The translations under genes were made by a program, and so were the position numbers. From contig DFGG01000050.1 in the NCBI GenBank assembly GCA_002371695.1, forward strand, positions 1 to 6,193: a stretch of 6,193 nucleotides of DNA, given 5' to 3'. A model generated the notes under the pieces. It had not been told where the DNA came from, made no database searches, and was given only the letters and a program-made list of their open reading frames with translations. Position 1 is the stretch's first letter. Each line of letters opens with the position of its first letter. This document shows, piece by piece, positions 1-6,193 of this stretch. Source of the stretch: a bacterium UBA3756 (GTDB lineage Bacteria; Bacteroidota; Bacteroidia; Bacteroidales; Bacteroidaceae).

Positions 1-100
1 CGGATATACCGGGCAATCCGGTATAATTAGGAATGGTGGCAATTCCCAGAAGAGGAACTGCCACAAGTATTGCCAGAATAAGATTTCTTGTCTGCTTCAT
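1..100 (-). CDS. Exported or membrane-anchored protein, N-terminal fragment (cut by window edge)
   Basis: Only the first 33 codons are present, reading MKQTRNLILAILVAVPLLGI and then ATIPNYTGLPGIS, still open at the left edge. The start has a basic N-region (K2, R5) followed by about 14 hydrophobic residues, which is a Sec signal peptide or an N-terminal membrane anchor, so the product probably acts in the periplasm or envelope. The ATG overlaps the TGA stop of the upstream parvulin gene in an ATGA arrangement, so translation is probably coupled and the gene belongs to the guaB operon. In related Bacteroidales a second SurA-like peptidyl-prolyl isomerase often follows the first. That would fit here, but no parvulin residue is inside the window, so the function is not assigned. 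Confidence 0.6.
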   Translation of the reverse strand, partial: MKQTRNLILAILVAVPLLGIATIPNYTGLPGIS

Positions 101-1551
101 TGATGATTATTTACCGTTTTCAATACTTCCTGATTGATTGTGAACTTATAGCGTTGGCGCAGGTCGTAGACCCAGGCCTTCTCAAGCAAATCCTGATAGT
201 CCTCCACCACTTGCAGGCGAACATCATTATAATATTTGGGCTTCTTCAGCTTCTTGCCGTAGACATCGGAAACGGGAAAATCCGTGAGGATGGCATCGGC
301 CTTCTTCTTACTGGCAGCGTCAGGAGTGACCTTAAACACCTTGGTATCTACGAGAATATTGTCACCCTGCTTGAAGATGCCCACCTGTGCCTGTACCTGC
401 TTCACTGAGTCCTGATTGAAGGTGTGACGAAGCGTTTCCGTCCACTGATCGAAAGGCAGTTTCTTCAACAGTTTCCTGACGGCCTTGGCATCATCCTTGG
501 TCTTGGCATAATAAGCGATTCCACGATAGCGTGGAGCATCCCACACATATTCTTTCTTATGATCCTTAAAATAGGCATCAAGCCCTGCCTCGTCAGCTGC
601 AGCCTTGTCCCAGACCTCACGCTTGCTGATCTCATAGAGCAGCAGTCCATCATGGTACTCCTGCATCAGGTATTTCATATCCTTGTCGATAGCGGCCAGA
701 GAGTCGGCACGATTGTTCATCACCGACTGGGGCGTCAGTGCGCCATCAGAGGCAGCCACCTCCTGCCGGATACGTTCCTGAGCAATCCGTTCACGGATGC
801 CCTGTTGCTCGATGCTCTGTACAATCTGCGTCTTCAACGAGTCAAACGGCTCGAGTTGCTTGCGCCCTTTCATCTGGATGATATGCCAACCCACAGGCGA
901 AAGGACCGGCTGACTCATCTGTCCTGTCTGGAGGGCAAATGCAGCCTCCTCAAACTCTGGGAGTGTCTGACCGGTAGCAATCCATGGGAGCAATCCACCC
1001 CGAACGGCCGATCCTTTATCGTCAGACACCTTCTTTGCCAATTCTGCAAAGTCAGCCCCACCCTTCAAGGCACGGTAAACGGAATCCACACGAGCCTTGA
1101 CTTTATCCTGTTCGGCCTGAGACGCTTGGGTAGAAAGACGGATAAGGATATGGGCCGGTTGCACAAGTCCTTTGGGGCCTATCTGTTCCTTTGCCCGGTC
1201 ATAAGCCTTTCTTGCCTCAGTCAGCACATCGGCGTCAGAAACCATCGTAGGACGAATCTGCTGGTCGCGATACATCGTATATTCATCACGGAAAGCCTTG
1301 ACGGTATCAAGACGGGCATCGAGGGCAGCACAGACTTTCAGTTTGTAGTTGATGAAAAGATCGGCATACTCGGCAACCGTCTTCTTGTCGATAACGTCGG
1401 CACCGTTGTTCTTATTGTATGAATACTCGAATTCAGAGCGAGGGACAGGCTTGCCATTGATGGTCATGATGACGGGATCGCCTGCAGCAGACTGTGCAAA
1501 TAGCGCAGTATACTGGATGAGAGCGACGAGGATGAGGATGGTTTTCTTCAT
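97..1551 (-). CDS. Exported parvulin-type peptidyl-prolyl cis-trans isomerase (PpiC/SurA-like)
   Basis: Predicted periplasmic folding factor of 484 residues that isomerises X-Pro bonds and probably chaperones envelope proteins. Residues 1-20 (MKKTILILVALIQYTALFAQ) form a signal peptide with no lipobox cysteine. Residues 24-110 resemble the N-terminal helical chaperone region of this family. A parvulin domain spans about 132-228, with the first-strand motif PAHILIRL (H134), the GG turn followed by LPW (185-189), LPEFEEAAFAL and the closing VGWHIIQMKG strand (H223). A basic helical region and a divergent C-terminal half (about 320-484) follow, where I see no second clear parvulin signature. The ATG at 1551 was chosen because it gives a standard signal peptide. 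An in-frame TTG at 1563 would add four residues and overlap the guaB stop. The gene lies 8 nt after guaB and overlaps the next gene by 4 nt, so it is probably expressed from the guaB promoter. Family assignment is firm; substrates are unknown. Confidence 0.9.
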   Translation of the reverse strand: MKKTILILVALIQYTALFAQSAAGDPVIMTINGKPVPRSEFEYSYNKNNGADVIDKKTVAEYADLFINYKLKVCAALDARLDTVKAFRDEYTMYRDQQIRPTMVSDADVLTEARKAYDRAKEQIGPKGLVQPAHILIRLSTQASQAEQDKVKARVDSVYRALKGGADFAELAKKVSDDKGSAVRGGLLPWIATGQTLPEFEEAAFALQTGQMSQPVLSPVGWHIIQMKGRKQLEPFDSLKTQIVQSIEQQGIRERIAQERIRQEVAASDGALTPQSVMNNRADSLAAIDKDMKYLMQEYHDGLLLYEISKREVWDKAAADEAGLDAYFKDHKKEYVWDAPRYRGIAYYAKTKDDAKAVRKLLKKLPFDQWTETLRHTFNQDSVKQVQAQVGIFKQGDNILVDTKVFKVTPDAASKKKADAILTDFPVSDVYGKKLKKPKYYNDVRLQVVEDYQDLLEKAWVYDLRQRYKFTINQEVLKTVNNHQ

Positions 1552-1559
1552 TGCTATCT

Positions 1560-3062
<1,503 letters not shown>

Positions 3063-3076
3063 TTAAATATTGCGTG

Positions 3077-3111
3077 CAAAGGTACAAATTTTATATGAGA
3101 TAAGGAACAAA
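3077..3111 (-). promoter_or_regulatory. Bacteroidota-type housekeeping promoter of guaB
   Basis: The minus strand carries TACCTTTG at 3084-3077, an exact match to the TAnnTTTG -7 element used by the Bacteroidota primary sigma factor. A TTTG at 3111-3108 could be the -33 element, although the 23-nt spacing is longer than the typical 19-21. The expected transcript start, a few bases downstream near 3071, gives a 5' leader of only about 25 nt, too short for a riboswitch. The -33 element lies in the distal part of the hairpin between recQ and guaB, so the promoter and the terminator share bases. Confidence 0.65.
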
Positions 3112-3180
3112 AATCTCCAAAAATCTATCACAAATCCTCGGGTAATAAGAATTTTTGTGAGATTTTTGGAGATTTTGTCC
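3104..3180 (-). terminator. Long inverted repeat, probable recQ transcription terminator
   Basis: An imperfect inverted repeat pairs 3154-3180 with 3104-3134. It forms 27 base pairs around a 19-nt loop, with three bulges (1, 1 and 2 nt) all on the arm nearer guaB. In the recQ-sense transcript the core stem, which begins CUCC and ends GGAG, is followed at once by AUUUUUGUU. That is the stem plus U-tract of a Rho-independent terminator, although the full stem is AT-rich and unusually long. It starts 21 nt after the recQ stop. The symmetry leaves a similar stem and shorter T-run on the opposite strand, so it might work in both directions. It could instead be a palindromic insertion; the terminator role is inference. 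Confidence 0.55.
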
Positions 3181-3201
3181 TAAAGACTTCTTGTTTCAGT
3201 G

Positions 3202-5385
3202 TCAGTTCGCCATCTCAGAGAGGAACTTGATACGTACCAGACGAATCTCGTCTTCAGTATACTCGTCTCCCAACTCGTCTTGGGCCACACTGAGTTTGTC
3301 TGTGTCCGACTCGGCGAAATAATCATAGATATCATCGATATGATCCTCATCCATCACTTCGTCAAGGAAATAGTCGATGTTGAGTCTCGTACCGCTATAG
3401 ACAATAGCTTCCACCTCATCGAGCAGCTCATCGAAATCAATGCCCTGCGCATTGGCAATATCGTCGAGGGCTATCTGACGGTCGATACTCTGTATAATCT
3501 TCACCTTCAGCATCGACTTCTTGGCCACGGTACGGACACGAAGGTCTACCTGCCGTTCGATCTCGTTTTCATCGCAGTACCTCTTGATCAGGTTTACAAA
3601 GTCCTGAGCATAAGGTTGCTTCACCTTGCCTTCACCGACACCCTGGATATTCTTCAGTTCCTCCAAGGTGACAGGATAGTCGGTAGCCATCTGGTCAATA
3701 CTCACATCCTGGAAGATGACGTATGGCGGGCGCTCCAGTTTCTTCGACACCTTCTTACGGAGGTCACGAAGCATCGAGGCCAACGTGGGGTCGAGAGCTC
3801 CGGCAGTGGCTTCGTGGTCGGAAGCGCTTTCTTCGTCCTCATTGAACTCGGCATCCTTGACAATCATAAACGACTGGGGATTCTTCATAAACTTCTTGCC
3901 TGCTGCCGTTATCTTCAACAGACCGTAGTTCTCAACCTCCTTCTTCAGATAGCCCATCAACAGAGCCTGGCGGATCACGGGGTTCCATATCTTCTCATCC
4001 TCATCCTCACCAATGCCGAACTCTTCCATCTCATGGTGCTTATGGGCGATGATCTCCTCGGTCTCCTTGCCGATGATAAAGTCGATGATATAGTCGCTGC
4101 GGAAATTCTCCTTGACGAGCTGGATGATCTTTAGGACTGTCACCAACTGGTCCTTAGCCTCTATCTTCGTCTTTGGATGCAGACAGTTGTCGCAGTTGCC
4201 ACAGTTCTCACGGTCATAATTCTCACCGAAATAATGGAGCAACATCTTACGCCTACAGACGCTTGTTTCAGCATAGGCTGCCGTCTCCACCAACAATTGT
4301 CGGCCGATGTCCTGTTCTGCCACGGGCTTACCTTCCATGAACTTCTCCAGTTTGTCAAGGTCCTTGCTCGAGTAGAAGGCCAGACAAATGCCCTCACCAC
4401 CATCACGGCCTGCACGGCCTGTCTCCTGATAATAGCCCTCCAGCGACTTAGGTATATCGTAGTGGATTACAAAACGAACGTCAGGCTTGTCGATACCCAT
4501 ACCAAAGGCGATGGTAGCAACAATCACGTCGATGTTCTCCATCAGGAAGTCATCCTGCGTCTGGGTCCTGGTAGGCGAATCGAGGCCGGCATGATAAGGA
4601 GCAGCCTTGATATCGTTGGCCCTGAGGATGGCAGCCAGTTCCTCTACCTTTTTACGGGAGAGGCAATAGATGATGCCACTCTTGCCAGGATGTTTTTTGA
4701 TGAACTTGATGATATCCTTGTCCACGTCCTTTGTCTTGGCACGTACCTCGTAATACAGGTTTGGACGATTAAACGAACTTTTGAACTCCACGGCACCAGT
4801 GATGCCCAGACTCTTCTTGATGTCGGAGCGCACCTTGTCGGTGGCAGTGGCCGTCAGGGCTATGATCGGTGCCTGGCCGATCTCATTGACGATAGGACGG
4901 ATACGCCGGTACTCCGGTCTGAAATCGTGTCCCCATTCAGAGATACAATGGGCCTCATCGACGGCGTAGAATGATATCTTCACCGACTTGAGGAACTCCA
5001 CGTTCTCCTCCTTTGTGAGTGACTCCGGAGCCACATACAACAGTTTAGTAATACCAGCCTGTATGTCCGACTTCACCTGATCAATGGCAGCCTTGTTGAG
5101 CGAAGAGTTCAGGTAATGGGCCGTACCCTCCTGCTCACTGAGCTGAGAGATGAAGTCCACCTGGTTTTTCATCAGTGCAATAAGCGGCGAGATGACAATG
5201 GCCACACCTTCCATCAGAAGCGAGGGCAACTGATAGCAGAGTGACTTGCCACCACCGGTGGGCATCAGCACAAACGTGTCCTTTCCATCGAGCACGCTCT
5301 GTATGATTTTCTCCTGATCGCCTTTGAACTTGTCAAAGCCGAAATATTTCTTCAGCGCTTCATGTAGATTTGTCTTTTTCGACAT
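3202..5385 (-). CDS. recQ: ATP-dependent 3'-5' DNA helicase RecQ, long form with C-terminal extension
   Basis: DNA helicase of 727 residues that unwinds DNA in recombination, RecF-type repair and replication-fork restart. Motif 0 is GFDKFKGDQEKII (Q24), and Walker A is MPTGGGKS (K47). DEAH is at 143-146, followed by the RecQ aromatic loop CISEWGHDFRP. Motif III is LTATAT, motif V lies in ATIAFGMGIDKPDVRF, and motif VI is QETGRAGRDG (320-329). A four-cysteine zinc site is complete (C377, C395, C398, C401). A winged-helix RQC region (about 409-510), an acidic linker (511-531) and an HRDC domain (about 532-605) follow. Residues 606-727 exceed the E. coli-type length. They include a helix-turn-helix-like stretch (about 625-660) and a strongly acidic tail. 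AGAAGGA 6 nt before the ATG fixes the start, and an out-of-frame ATG 4 nt upstream is too close to that site. The gene sits 40 nt after clpX and is probably co-transcribed with it. Confidence 0.97.
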   Translation of the reverse strand: MSKKTNLHEALKKYFGFDKFKGDQEKIIQSVLDGKDTFVLMPTGGGKSLCYQLPSLLMEGVAIVISPLIALMKNQVDFISQLSEQEGTAHYLNSSLNKAAIDQVKSDIQAGITKLLYVAPESLTKEENVEFLKSVKISFYAVDEAHCISEWGHDFRPEYRRIRPIVNEIGQAPIIALTATATDKVRSDIKKSLGITGAVEFKSSFNRPNLYYEVRAKTKDVDKDIIKFIKKHPGKSGIIYCLSRKKVEELAAILRANDIKAAPYHAGLDSPTRTQTQDDFLMENIDVIVATIAFGMGIDKPDVRFVIHYDIPKSLEGYYQETGRAGRDGGEGICLAFYSSKDLDKLEKFMEGKPVAEQDIGRQLLVETAAYAETSVCRRKMLLHYFGENYDRENCGNCDNCLHPKTKIEAKDQLVTVLKIIQLVKENFRSDYIIDFIIGKETEEIIAHKHHEMEEFGIGEDEDEKIWNPVIRQALLMGYLKKEVENYGLLKITAAGKKFMKNPQSFMIVKDAEFNEDEESASDHEATAGALDPTLASMLRDLRKKVSKKLERPPYVIFQDVSIDQMATDYPVTLEELKNIQGVGEGKVKQPYAQDFVNLIKRYCDENEIERQVDLRVRTVAKKSMLKVKIIQSIDRQIALDDIANAQGIDFDELLDEVEAIVYSGTRLNIDYFLDEVMDEDHIDDIYDYFAESDTDKLSVAQDELGDEYTEDEIRLVRIKFLSEMAN

Positions 5386-5391
5386 ACATTT

Positions 5392-5398
5392 TCCTTCT
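5392..5398 (-). promoter_or_regulatory. Ribosome binding site of recQ
   Basis: AGAAGGA lies 6 nt before the recQ ATG in the 40-nt clpX-recQ gap. It decides between two nearby ATG codons: the out-of-frame one at 5389 is only 2 nt away from it. I see no TAnnTTTG promoter element in this gap. Confidence 0.65.
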
Positions 5399-5425
5399 TT
5401 CGTTAATATATAGGCTCATTTTGTT

Positions 5426-6193
5426 TCAAGAGGCCAACTTCTGCAGATTAGACTTCTCCAACTGCTTCTTGGCATAGTCCGCCGTTACCTCAAAAGTCTT
5501 GACTTTCTTTGACGGAATCTCAAACATGGTATCCATCATCACCGTCTCTACGATAGAGCGAAGACCACGGGCTCCAAGTTTGTATTCCACGGCCGTATCG
5601 ACAATCACCTCAAGGGCTTCCGGCGTGAACGTCAGTTTGATTCCATCCATCTCAAACAGCTTTTCATACTGCTTGACGATAGCGTTCTTCGGTTCCGTCA
5701 AGATGCGTTTCAAGGCCTCGCGGTCGAGAGGATTCAGATAAGTCAGCACAGGCAGTCGGCCGATAATCTCAGGTATCAGTCCGAAAGATTTCAGATCCTG
5801 CGGCTGGATATACTGCATCAGGTTTGACTTATCAATTTTAGCGACATTCTGCACAGAGTTGTAACCCACCACATGTGCATTCATTCGCTGGGCTATCTTC
5901 CGTTCGATACCGTCGAAGGCTCCACCACATATAAATAAGATGTTACGCGTGTCGACCGAAATATATTCCTGGTCAGGATGCTTGCGGCCACCCTTCGGCG
6001 GCACGTTCACCACCGTGCCCTCCAGCAACTTCAGCAGACCCTGCTGCACGCCCTCGCCACTCACGTCGCGCGTGATGCTCGGATTGTCGCTCTTGCGGGC
6101 TATCTTGTCTATTTCGTCTATGAACACGATGCCCCGCTGGGCAGCCTCCAAGTCGTAGTCGGCCACCTGCAGCAGGCGGCTCAGGATGCTCTC
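5426..6193 (-). CDS. clpX: ATP-dependent Clp protease ATP-binding subunit ClpX, C-terminal 255 residues (5' end outside window)
   Basis: AAA+ unfoldase that recognises tagged or native substrates, unfolds them with ATP and feeds them to ClpP. The reading frame is open at the right edge, so about 150-170 N-terminal residues (zinc-binding domain and Walker A) lie outside the window. A GTG at 6166 is internal, not a start: upstream codons still read ESILSRLLQ, conserved ClpX sequence. Visible, in fragment numbering: Walker [11 protein letters not shown] (D26, E27); [15 protein letters not shown]; the RKH loop GGRKHP (68-73), which lines the entry of the pore; sensor 1 region [14 protein letters not shown]; the arginine finger in [11 protein letters not shown] (R146); and sensor 2 GARGLRS (R209). 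The ClpP-docking loop reads HVVGYNSVQ instead of the canonical IGF. recQ follows after 40 nt. Confidence 0.97.
   Translation of the reverse strand, partial: ESILSRLLQVADYDLEAAQRGIVFIDEIDKIARKSDNPSITRDVSGEGVQQGLLKLLEGTVVNVPPKGGRKHPDQEYISVDTRNILFICGGAFDGIERKIAQRMNAHVVGYNSVQNVAKIDKSNLMQYIQPQDLKSFGLIPEIIGRLPVLTYLNPLDREALKRILTEPKNAIVKQYEKLFEMDGIKLTFTPEALEVIVDTAVEYKLGARGLRSIVETVMMDTMFEIPSKKVKTFEVTADYAKKQLEKSNLQKLAS

Noticed and set aside
5..25. Perfect 8-bp inverted repeat TATACCGG / CCGGTATA with a 5-nt loop
   Set aside because: It is inside the coding sequence of the left-edge gene (codons for YTGLPGI), with no U-tract after it, so it is not a credible terminator or operator.
424..1422. 332-codon open frame on the plus strand opposite the parvulin gene
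   Set aside because: It lies wholly antisense to a well-supported gene, has no recognisable domain and no ribosome binding site I could credit, and reads as low-quality Leu/Ile/His-rich sequence typical of a shadow frame.
3199..4134. 311-codon plus-strand open frame opposite the 3' part of recQ, and the similar 4177-4974 frame
   Set aside because: Both are antisense to RecQ regions with clear domain motifs. Their Leu/Val/His-rich composition follows from the codon use of the real gene on the other strand.
6164..6166. GTG as the start of a short ClpX-like gene
   Set aside because: The frame stays open to the window edge and encodes conserved ClpX residues upstream of it, so this is an internal valine codon of a gene that starts outside the window.

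Overview
This window is chromosomal housekeeping DNA from a member of the Bacteroidota, most likely order Bacteroidales and plausibly a Prevotella-like genus. Four things point there. The clpX-recQ and guaB-parvulin gene neighbourhoods are ones I associate with that group. RecQ has the long Bacteroidota form with an extra C-terminal domain. The ClpX fragment looks Bacteroidota-like. The promoter before guaB has the Bacteroidota-specific TAnnTTTG -7 element. The genus is inference; no rRNA is present.

All genes are on the minus strand, so they read from the right edge to the left. They are: the C-terminal part of ClpX (6193-5426, cut by the window edge); complete RecQ helicase (5385-3202); a 154-bp intergenic region; complete GuaB, IMP dehydrogenase (3047-1560); a complete exported parvulin-type peptidyl-prolyl isomerase (1551-97); and the first 33 codons of another exported protein (100-1, cut by the left edge). 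Coding density is very high, and no stretch over 300 bases lacks a gene.

The layout suggests two transcription units. clpX and recQ are 40 nt apart with no evident promoter between them, so recQ is probably read through from clpX. The recQ-guaB gap holds the only substantial non-coding structure: a long AT-rich inverted repeat (27 bp paired, with small bulges on one arm) that looks like a terminator. Its distal edge overlaps the -33 element of a good Bacteroidota promoter for guaB. From that promoter, guaB, the parvulin and the next exported gene are packed with 8-nt and -4-nt junctions, so they are probably one translationally coupled operon. It joins guanine nucleotide synthesis to envelope protein folding.

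I found no mobile element, CRISPR array, RNA gene, toxin-antitoxin pair or defence system, and I do not see a previously undescribed system. The observations most worth a second look are the terminator/promoter overlap, the acidic C-terminal extension of RecQ, the variant ClpP-docking loop of ClpX and the divergent second half of the parvulin.
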